Source of the DNA: Camelimonas fluminis
GTDB taxonomy: Bacteria > Pseudomonadota > Alphaproteobacteria > Rhizobiales > Beijerinckiaceae
DNA length: 64,000 bases
Direction: 5' to 3'
Assembly (NCBI RefSeq): GCF_014656355.1
Contig: NZ_BNCG01000002.1
Location: 144,463 to 208,462, forward strand
This document shows, in pieces, positions 1-8,590 of the stretch. Positions within the stretch are counted from its first letter, which is position 1. Every line of letters starts with the position of its first letter. The position numbers were made by a program, and so were the translations under genes. Under the pieces are notes generated by a model. The model saw only the letters and a list, made by a program, of their open reading frames with translations. It did no database searches and had not been told where the DNA came from.

Positions 1-677
1 CGCGCAGGCCAGATCCGGGGCGCTTCCGCCTCCTCCTGATCCAGAAAAGCTTCTTCGGGATCCGGCTCGCGCCAGGACGGTTCAGACAGTTGCGGCGTCG
101 TGGCTGGCCATTGCCCGCCCAATGCGGTCGCCCGGGTCACTTCCTCGACCTGCTCGGCCACAGCGCGGCGGATGATGCTGGCGAGGCGCTGGTCCACCAG
201 GGGCGACGGACCGGTGGCGGGCGACGCCTGTTCGCGCGCCTCTGGCGGGCGGTAGTCGACGGGCGGGGCGGCGGAAAGCCGGACGGGCGGCCTGGCGCGC
301 GGCGGCAGGCCGGTGTCGATGTCGGCCATGCGCGACGCCTCCGCGCTCATGCGGTGCAGGCTGAGGTCGATGTCGTCAGCATCATGATCGCCGCCGGCGC
401 GATGCGCGCCCGTGTCCGCAGGAGTTGCGGAAACCGGCCGGATGGCGGCGCGCGTCGCCCGCGCCGGGGACGGCGCCTCCGCCGGCGACCGGGCCGTTTG
501 CGGAGCGCTGACGCGCCGTGGGGCTGCCCGGAGCGGCATGTCGTCCATGGGAAGCCCGAGAGCTTTCTGGTCGTCGGAGATGATCCTGCGGATGGAGGCC
601 AGAATCTGCTCCATGTCCGGATCAACACGCCTCGTCGTCAGACCGTCAGCATGCGCTTCAGTCCCGCCCGACCCCAT
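1..677 (-). CDS. popZ: PopZ-like polar organising protein (DUF2497), 3' end cut by window edge
   Basis: The reverse strand has an open frame entering from the left window edge, so the C-terminus is missing. Near the N-terminus it carries the hallmark MEQILASIRRIISDDQ, the short conserved helix of DUF2497/PopZ proteins. A long low-complexity linker rich in Pro, Ala and Arg follows, as in the disordered middle of PopZ. PopZ forms a condensate at the cell pole and anchors ParB and cell-cycle regulators in alphaproteobacteria. I chose the start at 677 because GGAGGGG lies 4 nt upstream; an in-frame ATG at 713 has no such site. The conserved C-terminal oligomerisation helices lie outside the window, so the family call rests on the N-terminal motif and on the tolC/PIMT neighbours. 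Confidence 0.82.
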   Translation of the reverse strand, partial: MGSGGTEAHADGLTTRRVDPDMEQILASIRRIISDDQKALGLPMDDMPLRAAPRRVSAPQTARSPAEAPSPARATRAAIRPVSATPADTGAHRAGGDHDADDIDLSLHRMSAEASRMADIDTGLPPRARPPVRLSAAPPVDYRPPEAREQASPATGPSPLVDQRLASIIRRAVAEQVEEVTRATALGGQWPATTPQLSEPSWREPDPEEAFLDQEEAEAPRIWPA

Positions 678-1111
678 AAGACCCCTCCACAGATTGATGA
701 CCAGGGAAGCCATGGCCAGATTTTACGCGCCGGTCACCGCCAGTTCAGGTCCCGGTTCAGGTCCCAGCACAGGCGCGAGTGAGCAGGCGGGTGAAACCGC
801 CAGTCGCCAATGACATCATCCAGACCTGACAGCCGGAAGATGCAGCCCGTCCGTCACGCATTGCGCCAAGGTCAGGCGCCATTTCATCACAGGCGGGGCA
901 ATATCATTCTTAGGAAAATATAAAGGATTGTCCCTGCCCACGGTAGAGGGGCGGCGCCTGGGCCAGACGCCCTTCCACACCGAAACGCGACGCATTTATC
1001 AGGCAAAGGAACAGGGAGCGTCCAGGGCGCCATGACGAAGAGCGCGCCCGTTTGCCCCGTGCGAGGCCTTGTCGCAGATCGCGTGACCGCCCTCGGGGCG
1101 ATCCTGGAATA
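678..1111. other. Intergenic region between popZ-like gene and tolC
   Basis: No convincing gene is seen. The part around 900-940 is relatively AT-rich and lies upstream of the popZ-like gene, so it may hold its promoter. Open frames here look like shadows with no recognisable protein. Confidence 0.5.
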
Positions 1112-2500
1112 TTAGCGGCCGCTTGGCGTGCTCAGGCCGATCCACTTGTCCTTGACCTGGTCATAGTGAACCTTGGGGTCATAGCCGGAGACGCGCAGGC
1201 TGAGGTCGCGGGCGGTCAGGCGACCAATCGAGGCCATCACATTGTAGGACGCGACGACGCGGTCGCGCTGCGCCGTCACCAGCAACACGCGGGACTGCAG
1301 CAGGGCTTGCTGGGCGTTCAACACATCCAGCGTGGTGCGCTGGCCAACCTTGGCCTCTTCGCGAACGCCGGCCAGGGCGATTTCGTTGGCCTTGACCTGG
1401 GCGGTCGAGGCCTCGATCTGGGCCCGGGCCGCGTCGAGCATGCTCCAGCTCGACACAACGGCGGCCCGTACCTGATCGCGGAAAATGTCGACGCTGATAT
1501 TGGCCTGGCTGGACAGTTCCTTGGCCTGACGGGTCTGGGCGTAGTACTGGCCGCCATCATATAGCGGCACCGTCAGCTGGGCGACGATGCTGGCCGACGA
1601 TATGGCGTCGCCGCGCACATTGTTGTCGAACGAACGCGACACGTTGGCCGAAACGCCTACCTGCGGCAGCAGCGCGCCCTCGGCCACCTTGATCTGCAAC
1701 TCGGCCGCGTCGGCGCTATGCAGGGCCGAGGCGATGGCGGGATGTTCGCGCAAGGCGAGGTTGACCGCGGCGGTCTGATTTTTGGGCAGGAACGGCTCAA
1801 GCGATTTGCCAGGCGCGAGCTTGGTCGGCTGCTCGCCAATGACCTGGCGATACTGGGCGATGCTCGCCTTCAGATTGGCCTCGGCGGCGGAGAGCTGTGA
1901 GCGGCCGCCCGCCAGCGCGGCTTCGGCCTGCGCCACGTCAGTGCGCGTCACTTCGCCGACGTTGAACCGGTCCTGGGTCTGACGCAGCTGCTCCTGCAGC
2001 ACTTCCAGGTTGTTGCGCTGCAGGTTCACCGTCGCGGTGTCGCGCAGCACGTTCATATAGGCCGTGGCGCCGGACAGCAGCGTATTCTGCTCCTGATTGC
2101 GCAGGCCTTCGCGTTGACCGAACACCTGGGATTCAGCGGCGCGGGTAGAGTTCAGCGTGCGCAAGCCATCATACAGCGGCTGGGTGACGCCCACGCCAAC
2201 GGCTCCAGGAAACAGGTCCACATTGCCGCCGCCCGTGCCCATTCCCTGGGTGCTGCGCGCGGTGTATCCGACGCTGCCGCTGGCGTTGACGCGCGGGCGC
2301 ATGCCTGATTTGGCGATGGCGACGCCTTCGTCGGTCGCGCGCAGCGAGGCGCGCTGGGAGTTCAGCGTGGGATTGCCCATGTAAGCTTTGGCGAGAGCGC
2401 CATTCATGGTTTCCGCCGACGCCGCCGCAGCGAACGTCACCGCAAGGCCCGCCACCGTGCTGAACAGGATGGAACGCTGGAAACCACGCTTCTTCGTCAC
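1112..2500 (-). CDS. tolC: TolC family outer membrane efflux protein
   Basis: The 462-residue product has an N-terminal signal peptide (basic MTKKRGFQR, hydrophobic core, cleavage near ASA-ET around residue 29). Two outer-membrane efflux repeats follow, with the typical openings NPTLNSQRA and HPAIASALHS, long Ala/Gln-rich heptad helices, and repeated YDG motifs (VTQPLYDGLRT, LTVPLYDGGQY) at the beta-barrel strands. TolC trimers form the outer-membrane and periplasmic duct for type I secretion and RND/MFS efflux. The length fits the family. The start is GTG at 2500, preceded by GAGGT at good spacing. It lies between the popZ-like and PIMT-like genes, an order I recall from rhizobial genomes. 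Which inner-membrane pump it serves is not visible here. Confidence 0.93.
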   Translation of the reverse strand: MTKKRGFQRSILFSTVAGLAVTFAAAASAETMNGALAKAYMGNPTLNSQRASLRATDEGVAIAKSGMRPRVNASGSVGYTARSTQGMGTGGGNVDLFPGAVGVGVTQPLYDGLRTLNSTRAAESQVFGQREGLRNQEQNTLLSGATAYMNVLRDTATVNLQRNNLEVLQEQLRQTQDRFNVGEVTRTDVAQAEAALAGGRSQLSAAEANLKASIAQYRQVIGEQPTKLAPGKSLEPFLPKNQTAAVNLALREHPAIASALHSADAAELQIKVAEGALLPQVGVSANVSRSFDNNVRGDAISSASIVAQLTVPLYDGGQYYAQTRQAKELSSQANISVDIFRDQVRAAVVSSWSMLDAARAQIEASTAQVKANEIALAGVREEAKVGQRTTLDVLNAQQALLQSRVLLVTAQRDRVVASYNVMASIGRLTARDLSLRVSGYDPKVHYDQVKDKWIGLSTPSGR

Positions 2501-3023
2501 TTGCTTACCTCACCGGAACGCAGACAGCGCTCCATAGTATGCCGGCGAGCCCCCGGGCGACGCCCCCGGAGAGCAACGTCGCGCCGTGGATCGACCGATC
2601 CGGCCGGAGCCGGAAACCTGTAGATGCAGCGCCGCGGCGGACCCCGGCGCCAGGCATGGTCGAATCCATGCAGGCTCTGGAGCGGACAGTCGCCGAAACG
2701 CCCCCCTCCTGTCCAGTGCCCGCTCTTGCCGTTTACCATAAATTCATAAGCGGATTTGCGGCCGCGATTCGGAAAACGCCGTCATTTTCCGTCGCTTGCC
2801 GGCGCCCGGCCGCGGACCGCCCACCCCGGCGCTCGTCGCGGGTTGCGGCGCGGCATAGGTTTTTCAGGAAACCGCAGACAAGCCATCTACAGTTTCCGTA
2901 CATTGAAAGGAATTGGAGCCCTGTTGCGTGCAGAAAGGCCACAGTAACCAGCGAAATGACATCAAGGCGTCTGCAACTGTCGCTGATGCGCGTTTCAGGC
3001 GGAACGCACGCAAGCTTTAACCA
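2501..3023. other. Intergenic region upstream of tolC
   Basis: About 520 bases with no recognisable gene. It must hold the tolC promoter. Open frames on both strands lack recognisable motifs and good ribosome binding sites. Confidence 0.5.
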
Positions 3024-3053
3024 TAAAAAAAGGCCGGCTTACGCCGACCTTTT
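3024..3053 (-). terminator. Rho-independent terminator of the PIMT-like gene
   Basis: On the minus strand AAGGTCGGC, a four-base loop and GCCGGCCTT form a nine-pair stem with one G-T wobble, followed by a run of seven T. It lies about 25 bases beyond the PIMT stop codon, in the right orientation. Confidence 0.85.
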
Positions 3054-3075
3054 CATCTGAACGACCGGGCGCCGG

Positions 3076-3735
3076 TCAGAATGTAAATTCTGGCTTCCGC
3101 GCGAACCCTTCCAGCACAGGCGCCCAGGCATTGACGATCACAGCCGTGCTGTTCACGCCGGAAACCCGACGCAGGACGATGATCCGGCTGGCGGCGCCGC
3201 TGACTTCGATCGCCACCAGGGCGCCGCCGTCAGCCAGTTGCTGCGGCAGGGCGTCAGGCAACGTTTCAAACCCTCCGTTCAGCAGAATGGCGTCGTATGG
3301 CGCGTTGGCGGCGTGGCCGCCAGCCAGGGGGCCGGTGACAACCCGGACGCCAGCAACGCCGTCGCGCTCGAGATTGATTTTTGCCGCGGCGGCGAGCCCA
3401 TCGTCGGATTCAAGCGCGGTGACCTGGGCGCCAAGGCGAGCCAGCAGCGCCGAGCCGTAGCCCGTCCCTGCCCCCACCTCGAGCACCTTCAGGCCATCAA
3501 GCGGACCAAATGACTGCAGCATCCGCGCCAGGACCAGCGGCGGCAGCATGGCGCGTCCGGGAGCGCCGTCGAGTGGAATGGCGACGTCCGCATAAGCCAT
3601 GGCTTCGCGTCCGGCCGGCGCGTAGATCTCGCGCGGCGTCACGTCGAAAGCGGCGATGACGGAAAGGTCGGTGACGTCAAACGTACGCACCTGGCAATCA
3701 ACCATGGTGCGGCGTGCGGCGGCGTAGTCCTGCAT
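3076..3735 (-). CDS. Protein-L-isoaspartate O-methyltransferase family protein
   Basis: The 219-residue product matches the PCMT family. It has an N-terminal helical segment (TMVDCQVRTFDVTD), then a Rossmann SAM-binding core with motif I LEVGAGTGYGSALL near residue 81 and acidic motif II ALESDD. PCMT enzymes methylate isoaspartyl residues of aged proteins using S-adenosylmethionine. This short alphaproteobacterial subgroup often sits beside tolC, and its true substrate has not been shown here. I chose the start at 3735 because GAGGGAG lies just upstream. A longer in-frame extension would run through the tRNA-Cys gene and is rejected. A terminator follows directly. Confidence 0.85.
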   Translation of the reverse strand: MQDYAAARRTMVDCQVRTFDVTDLSVIAAFDVTPREIYAPAGREAMAYADVAIPLDGAPGRAMLPPLVLARMLQSFGPLDGLKVLEVGAGTGYGSALLARLGAQVTALESDDGLAAAAKINLERDGVAGVRVVTGPLAGGHAANAPYDAILLNGGFETLPDALPQQLADGGALVAIEVSGAASRIIVLRRVSGVNSTAVIVNAWAPVLEGFARKPEFTF

Positions 3736-3811
3736 GACTCCCTCAGGCGGGGTCTCACGTGGGTGTCCCGCCGCGGGATCCCGGAACCGCCGGACGGGCG
3801 ACATAAGTATA

Positions 3812-3885
3812 TGGAGGCCTCGGAGGGAATCGAACCCCCGTGCAAGGATTTGCAGTCCTCTGCGTAACCACTCCGCCACGAGGCC
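3812..3885 (-). tRNA. tRNA-Cys (anticodon GCA)
   Basis: The minus strand folds as a complete cloverleaf. The acceptor GGCCTCG pairs with CGAGGCC, the anticodon loop is CTGCAAA with GCA, the T arm carries GGTTCGATTCC, the discriminator base is U as is usual for tRNA-Cys, and CCA is encoded. It starts about 77 bases upstream of the PIMT-like start. Confidence 0.97.
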
Positions 3886-4079
3886 TTGACGGCGCTAATA
3901 GCCCAGGCCGCAGTGAAAGGGCAACAGTCTTTCATGCGGTTTTCACAAGCCGGGTTTTCGGAGGCGCCCCAGGGCTCCACTTGTCCACACTTCCACAGCT
4001 GGGGTCAGGCCGCGGCCTTTTCAGCGCGGCGGGACTTGCGCAGCCCGGATGCTTGGGCTACACCCCGGCCATCAAGTGA

Positions 4080-4154
4080 TCCCCGGTAGCTCAGCGGTAG
4101 AGCAACCGGCTGTTAACCGGTTGGTCGCTGGTTCGAATCCGGCCCGGGGAGCCA
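4080..4154 (+). tRNA. tRNA-Asn (anticodon GTT), copy 1
   Basis: Cloverleaf with acceptor TCCCCGG/CCGGGGA, D arm GCTCAGCGGTAGAGC, anticodon loop with GTT, T arm GGTTCGAATCC, discriminator G and encoded CCA. It differs from the second copy by a single C/T change in the D loop. A short inverted repeat overlaps its CCA end (4152-4170). Confidence 0.97.
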
Positions 4155-4190
4155 CCCTTTTTCAGGGTGGACTTGATATGAGTTGCGATG

Positions 4191-4210
4191 CGCCCGCCAG
4201 GGCGTTTTTT
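4191..4210 (+). terminator. Short hairpin with T-run between the tRNA-Asn copies
   Basis: CGCCC, a four-base loop and GGGCG, followed by six T. It lies 36 bases after tRNA-Asn copy 1 and 16 bases before copy 2, so the two tRNAs may be separate transcripts. Confidence 0.65.
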
Positions 4211-4226
4211 ATTTCGCAACAGGCTT

Positions 4227-4301
4227 TCCCCGGTAGCTCAGTGGTAGAGCAACCGGCTGTTAACCGGTTGGTCGCTGGTTCGAATCCGGCCCGGGGAGCC
4301 A
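4227..4301 (+). tRNA. tRNA-Asn (anticodon GTT), copy 2
   Basis: Near-identical tandem duplicate of the copy at 4080, with acceptor TCCCCGG/CCGGGGA, anticodon GTT, encoded CCA and one D-loop difference (GCTCAGTGGTAGAGC). A T-run (CTCCTTTTTT) follows directly. Confidence 0.97.
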
Positions 4302-4442
4302 TCTCCTTTTTTCATCACATCGTCACGCCCGCCCGGGTTTTCAGGCCACGGGCTTTTCAGGCAGGGAAGCCGGGCTGGGCTTTGGTCCGGCGTGGATGCG
4401 CGGGCCAGTGCTCGGCGTTTCCTGACTGATCCGCGAGCCGGT

Positions 4443-5021
4443 TCAGACCTGCTGCGTTGACAGGCGCGCGTACATCGCGCCCATCTGCTCAGGCGTGCGT
4501 CCGTTGTCAGCGATCAGCCATTCCAGCATCAGCGCGCCAACAGCTCCGGCATAGAAGCTTTGGGCAAAACGCGATTCTTCGGGATCTTCCGGCAGAAAGC
4601 CGGGCTGCGCGCTGGCGATGTTCATCATCTTGCCAATCTGGACGGCGAACAGCGTCAGGGCGCCGCTTCCCGCCTGCCCGCTCAGAATCAGCCGGTACAG
4701 CCGCCGCTGCTGGCTGGCGCGGGCGAAGGCGAAGGCCGTGACGTCCTCGACCCAACGGACATGGGACGTGGCGCCGGCATGTTCGTCAGCAAACGCGAGT
4801 TGCCGGGCGAGATCGTCGCTCAACCGCTGTTCCAGCATGGCGTCGATGCTGTCGAAGTGGCGATAGAACGTCTGCCGTCCAACGCCGGCCCGCTGCACCA
4901 GATCAGTGACGGTGATGTCGCGGTAGGCCCGCTCGCCGAGCAGGGCGTCAAGAGCTTCATAAAGGGCGTGTCTGGTTTTGCGCTGGCGGGCGTCCATGCG
5001 AACTTCTGTTTCTGGCGACAT
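4443..5021 (-). CDS. TetR/AcrR family transcriptional regulator
   Basis: A regulator of about 192 residues. Residues 10-60 form a typical TetR N-terminal DNA-binding domain, with ALDALLGERAYRDITVTDL leading into the recognition helix AGVGRQTFYRHFDS. The C-terminal ligand domain is helical and divergent (SQQRRLYRLILSGQAG), like the TetR_C families found on stand-alone repressors. It is transcribed divergently from the VOC gene that starts at 5233, and the two share about 210 bases of promoter DNA, so control of that gene and of itself is likely. The start is uncertain: ATG codons at 5021 and 4997 both have weak sites, and an extension to 5171 is open but lacks family similarity. Confidence 0.85.
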   Translation of the reverse strand: MSPETEVRMDARQRKTRHALYEALDALLGERAYRDITVTDLVQRAGVGRQTFYRHFDSIDAMLEQRLSDDLARQLAFADEHAGATSHVRWVEDVTAFAFARASQQRRLYRLILSGQAGSGALTLFAVQIGKMMNIASAQPGFLPEDPEESRFAQSFYAGAVGALMLEWLIADNGRTPEQMGAMYARLSTQQV

Positions 5022-5232
5022 GTTCCGGCGACCTGGCGCTTTCCTGACTGACGGCTTTTCTGTCCCCTCTTGGCCGCGTTGCGGAACATTTTGCAACTGA
5101 AATTTCCATAAATCCGCATCCGTGACGCTCTCCGGGGTGGCCGCGTCTTTGTTTACTGGTGCATACTTCATACGCAGTCAGCAACAGAAGTCAGAAGCCC
5201 CGGGACAGCCGGGGACTGTCCGGGAGGACCCT

Positions 5233-6003
5233 ATGGAAGACTACTTCCGCCTGCGCCAGATCGCCCTGGCGACGGATGATCTTGAGCGCGCAATCACCGA
5301 TTTCCAGCACATCTTTGGCGTCAGGCTGGCCTATCAGGATCCGCATGTGGCCAAATATGGCCTGCACAACGCCCTGTTTCCGTTCGGCCTGGCGTTCGTG
5401 GAGGTTGTGGCGCCATTCGAGGAGAACACCGCCGCAGGACGCTTCATGGAGCGCAGCGGCGGCGTAGGCGGTTACATGGCGATCTTCAACTGCAGCGACC
5501 CGTTGCGGCGCGGCGCGCACGCCAACGCCATCGGCGTTCCGACGGCCCACGCCCTTGATCACGATGGCTTTGTCGGCGTGCAACTGCACCCGCGGCAATG
5601 CCGGGCGGCGATGATCGAATTCGATCACACGCCAGGCGAGGAGAATCTGGAGGGGCCTTATTATCCCGCCGGCGGCGACGGCTGGCAGCACGCCATCTGC
5701 ACCGACGTTACCCAGGGCATCCGCGAAATCACCGTCGAAAGCCCCGATCCGCATGGCCTTGGCCAGCACTGGGCCAGAATTGTCGAAAAGCCTTACCGTC
5801 AGGAAGGGGACGGCGGCCTGATCGACGTCGACATGATCAACATCCGCTTTGTGCAGGGCCCCGACGGCAGCCGTGAAACCCTGCGCGGCGTCGTGGTTGC
5901 AACGGCAGATCCGGCTGGCGTCATGGCGCGGGCGGCGGAGCGTGGCCATGCGCCGGACGGAGCAGGATTCCGCATGTGCGGCGTCAGCTTTGAAGCGGTC
6001 TGA
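5233..6003 (+). CDS. VOC (glyoxalase/dioxygenase fold) family protein
   Basis: The 256-residue product opens with the classic VOC strand-helix pattern (RLRQIALATDDLERAITDF followed by FGVRLAY) and has a second module beginning near AICTDVTQGIREITVESP, so two beta-alpha-beta-beta-beta modules are likely. VOC proteins bind a metal and act as glyoxalases, ring-cleaving dioxygenases or resistance proteins; the reaction cannot be deduced here. The start ATG has an excellent GGGAGGA site 5 bases upstream. The gene is divergent from the TetR regulator and probably under its control. No other catabolic gene is attached, so it looks like a one-gene response unit. Confidence 0.8.
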   Translation: MEDYFRLRQIALATDDLERAITDFQHIFGVRLAYQDPHVAKYGLHNALFPFGLAFVEVVAPFEENTAAGRFMERSGGVGGYMAIFNCSDPLRRGAHANAIGVPTAHALDHDGFVGVQLHPRQCRAAMIEFDHTPGEENLEGPYYPAGGDGWQHAICTDVTQGIREITVESPDPHGLGQHWARIVEKPYRQEGDGGLIDVDMINIRFVQGPDGSRETLRGVVVATADPAGVMARAAERGHAPDGAGFRMCGVSFEAV

Positions 6004-6775
6004 TCACTGGCGTTTTCATCTGGAAGCTGCCCCGCCGGCGTGAATGGCGGGCGGCGGCTGGTGCCGCGGGCGATGCCGGCCAGGCGACGGCGCGGCGGTT
6101 ACGATGAGCAGGTCTGGCGTCATCCGGCGGCTGGCGCGCGAAAGAACCATCGTGATCCTCCGCCGTCGCGCCCCGACCCGTTCCGGCCAGATCCGCCAGA
6201 CCGGTTCGGTTTTGTCCATTCCTGGAATGATTCTCCACGTCTCCCAGCGCGCGAATCTCCGCGATGCGGGCCCCAATCATGGATGTGGCGCATGACGGCG
6301 ACCCAGGCGGCGCGGCCTGGTCGCATCGAAGCGCGTGGGTTTCCGATTGCGATGGCCATTCCGGGTTTTCAGGATCCGTCCATGTCAGTCCAGCCGGTTC
6401 CGTGGCTGGTTTCGCTTTGCGGCGTCGCCAGTCTTGCTGGCGTTGGCGGATGCTGAAGGTGGTTGTCCTCTGGCAATGCGTAACGCGGCGCGAGGCAGGC
6501 TGGCGGGGCGCAAGTTGGCGGGATGCAACTCTTTCGCCGGCTTGCGATCATCGATTTCCATACAGACTGTGAGGTCAGTCGCCGTTTTCCGCGCGACTTT
6601 TCCTGTTGGGTGAACATCCGGGAGCCGTTTGTCGCCCCATGGAACACAGACCAGTAGAATGCAATTAGATTTGATTATTTCTATAATTTTAACGATAAAA
6701 ATAAATACAACTCAAATAGATTTGAATATTTTTTATGTTCGATGAAAATATAAATCCAATCCATGGAGGGGCGAC
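6004..6775. other. Gene-poor region ending in an AT-rich patch
   Basis: No recognisable gene in about 770 bases. Positions 6004-6655 are GC-rich with overlapping meaningless frames. Positions 6656-6770 are strikingly AT-rich and contain two near-identical direct copies of TAGATTTGA-TATTT about 50 bases apart. This patch sits directly before the nuclease-fragment gene and may be its promoter or the edge of imported DNA. Confidence 0.55.
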
Positions 6776-7546
6776 ATGGGGCTGGATTCCATTTATTTTC
6801 TTATAGAAGAATCAAAGAAATCTGGACCTTCGGAAATTTCAAATGCACAACTTTTCATATGCAGGCTTTGTGAAGCGCTTGCCCTGCCGCTGCCGCAGTT
6901 CGCCGCGGAGCATGACTGTGACAATCATTATATCTTTGAAAAATCTGTCAGCTTCGGCCTCCTGAACGGCCGGGCATGCAGCGGCCGCATCGACCTCTAC
7001 AAGCGTGGTTGCTTTGTGCTGGAGTCGAAGCAGTCGACGATGGCGCGCCGCAAGGCGGCCGGCTGGCCGCCGCCAGCTCCCGCGACGCGGAGCGTGTCGG
7101 CCTGGCGAAGGGCCATGAACGCCGCGCGCATGCAGGCTGAAAACTATGCGCGGGCCCTGCCCGAGCCACCGCCGTTCCTGATCATTCTCGATGTCGGCCA
7201 TATGATCGAGATCTACGCCGATTTTTCGGGAACGGGGGAAGCCTATGCGCCATTCCCGGACCCTGCGCGGCGTTGCATCGTCATGGACGATCTGCGTCGC
7301 GCCGATATCCAGCAGCGTCTGCGCGCCATATGGACCAACCCTGGCAGTCTCGCCAGCGAACTCAGCGCGTCCCCCGCCCGTGAAGACGCCCTCACCCGCT
7401 ATCTGCTTGACCGGGCTGCGGCGCGCGCCCGCGGGCAGCCACGGCTGCGCGGCCAGGCCACCATGATTCCCGAGCCGACGGCAGGCCGGTTCGCGCCGCG
7501 CCTCGGGGTCAGGGAATGCGGCTCCGCCTGCCGGATACTGGTTTGA
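6776..7546 (+). CDS. Orphan MmeI-type restriction nuclease domain (N-terminal fragment)
   Basis: The 256-residue product resembles only the N-terminal part of the large MmeI-type (type IIL/IIG) restriction-modification enzymes. It has a helical start (NAQLFICRLCEALALP), then SGRIDLYKRGCFVLESKQS with D73, nine residues, E83-x-K85, the PD-(D/E)XK nuclease site at the same spacing as in MmeI. The lines ILDVGHMIEIYADFSGTG and LRRADIQQRLRAIWTNP, typical of the same domain, follow. The frame ends in a low-complexity Arg-rich tail where a methyltransferase, target-recognition domain and C-terminal helices should come; none of these is present downstream. The start ATG has GGAGGGG upstream. The first 90 bases are AT-rich, the rest GC-rich. 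It is either a decayed remnant or a stand-alone nuclease-like protein. Confidence 0.72.
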   Translation: MGLDSIYFLIEESKKSGPSEISNAQLFICRLCEALALPLPQFAAEHDCDNHYIFEKSVSFGLLNGRACSGRIDLYKRGCFVLESKQSTMARRKAAGWPPPAPATRSVSAWRRAMNAARMQAENYARALPEPPPFLIILDVGHMIEIYADFSGTGEAYAPFPDPARRCIVMDDLRRADIQQRLRAIWTNPGSLASELSASPAREDALTRYLLDRAAARARGQPRLRGQATMIPEPTAGRFAPRLGVRECGSACRILV

Positions 7547-7698
7547 CGCCTCCGGTCGCCGGCCAACCCCGTCGGCGATCCATGGCCGTATGGCTCTCCG
7601 TCCGCTTTCCGCATGCCCGCTGGCGTCATTTGACTGGCGCGGGCGCCCGGGAAAGGTCAGATTGCGGACCTGACCGCGCATGATCCGGAGCCCTGCTC

Positions 7699-8568
7699 AT
7701 GAAAACATCTCCTTTCGTCACCGCCGGCTGGCTTGCCGGGCAGCTTGGTCTCGCCGGTCGCGAAGCCGCCGCTCCACCGCCAGCGGTTGTTGATGGTTCA
7801 TGGTATTTGCCGGCGATGGCCCGCGACCCGGAGGCCGAGTTTCTGGCCGGGCATATTCCAGGCGCCGTGCGATTCGACATCGAGGCCATCCGGGACAAGG
7901 CGTCGCCGTTGCCGCACATGATGCCGTCGCCGGAAGATTTTGCCGCAGGCGCCGGCGCGCTGGGACTCACTGCCGACCGGCCGGTCGTGGTCTATGACGG
8001 CGCAGGACTGTTTTCCGCTCCCCGGGTGTGGTGGATGCTGCGGGTGATGGGCGCGCGCCAGGTTTTCATCCTGCAAGGCGGTCTGCCGACGTGGAAAGCC
8101 GAAGGCTGGCCGCTGGAATCCGGTCCGGCGCATCGTCCCCAACCCACGACGTTTGTGACCAGCCTCCAGGCTGGCGCCGTCGTCGACCATCGCGGCATGG
8201 CGGCGACCGTCGCCAGCGGTGATCGCCAGATCGTTGACGCCCGCCCGGCAGAGCGCTTTGCCGGCCTGGCGCCAGAACCACGCCCCGGCCTCGCCGCCGG
8301 TCACATGCCAGGCGCGCGCAATACGCCGTCGTCGAGTCTGGTCGCCAACGGCATGCTGAAATCGCCTGCTGAGCTACAGGCCATATTCGACGCGGCCGGC
8401 GTCGACATCCGCAAACCGGTGACGACCACCTGTGGCTCAGGCGTGTCGGCTGTCATCGTGGCGCTGGCCTTGCAGGAACTGGGCGCCCCCCTGCCTCCGG
8501 TTTATGACGGCTCGTGGAGCGAGTGGGGCGCCCTGCCCGGCGCGCCGGTCGCAACCGGTCCGGCCTGA
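7699..8568 (+). CDS. sseA: 3-mercaptopyruvate sulfurtransferase
   Basis: The 289-residue product has two rhodanese domains. The inactive N-terminal domain (about 10-140) includes DGSWYLP and AGHIPGAVRFDIEAI. The catalytic C-terminal domain (about 165-285) includes IVDARPAERF and the active loop CGSGVSA with Cys245; CGSGV-A loops mark mercaptopyruvate sulfurtransferases, while thiosulfate-specific rhodaneses differ here. The enzyme moves sulfur from 3-mercaptopyruvate to thiols or cyanide in the cytoplasm. It converges on the aapP end with only 22 bases between. Its nearness to metC and an amino-acid transporter fits a role in sulfur amino-acid turnover. Confidence 0.92.
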   Translation: MKTSPFVTAGWLAGQLGLAGREAAAPPPAVVDGSWYLPAMARDPEAEFLAGHIPGAVRFDIEAIRDKASPLPHMMPSPEDFAAGAGALGLTADRPVVVYDGAGLFSAPRVWWMLRVMGARQVFILQGGLPTWKAEGWPLESGPAHRPQPTTFVTSLQAGAVVDHRGMAATVASGDRQIVDARPAERFAGLAPEPRPGLAAGHMPGARNTPSSSLVANGMLKSPAELQAIFDAAGVDIRKPVTTTCGSGVSAVIVALALQELGAPLPPVYDGSWSEWGALPGAPVATGPA

Positions 8569-8590
8569 ACAGGCTCGCGGCGCCCGGCCC

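Noticed and set aside
3736-3879. N-terminal extension of the PIMT-like gene
   Set aside because: It would translate through tRNA-Cys, and a good ribosome site is at the inner start 3735.
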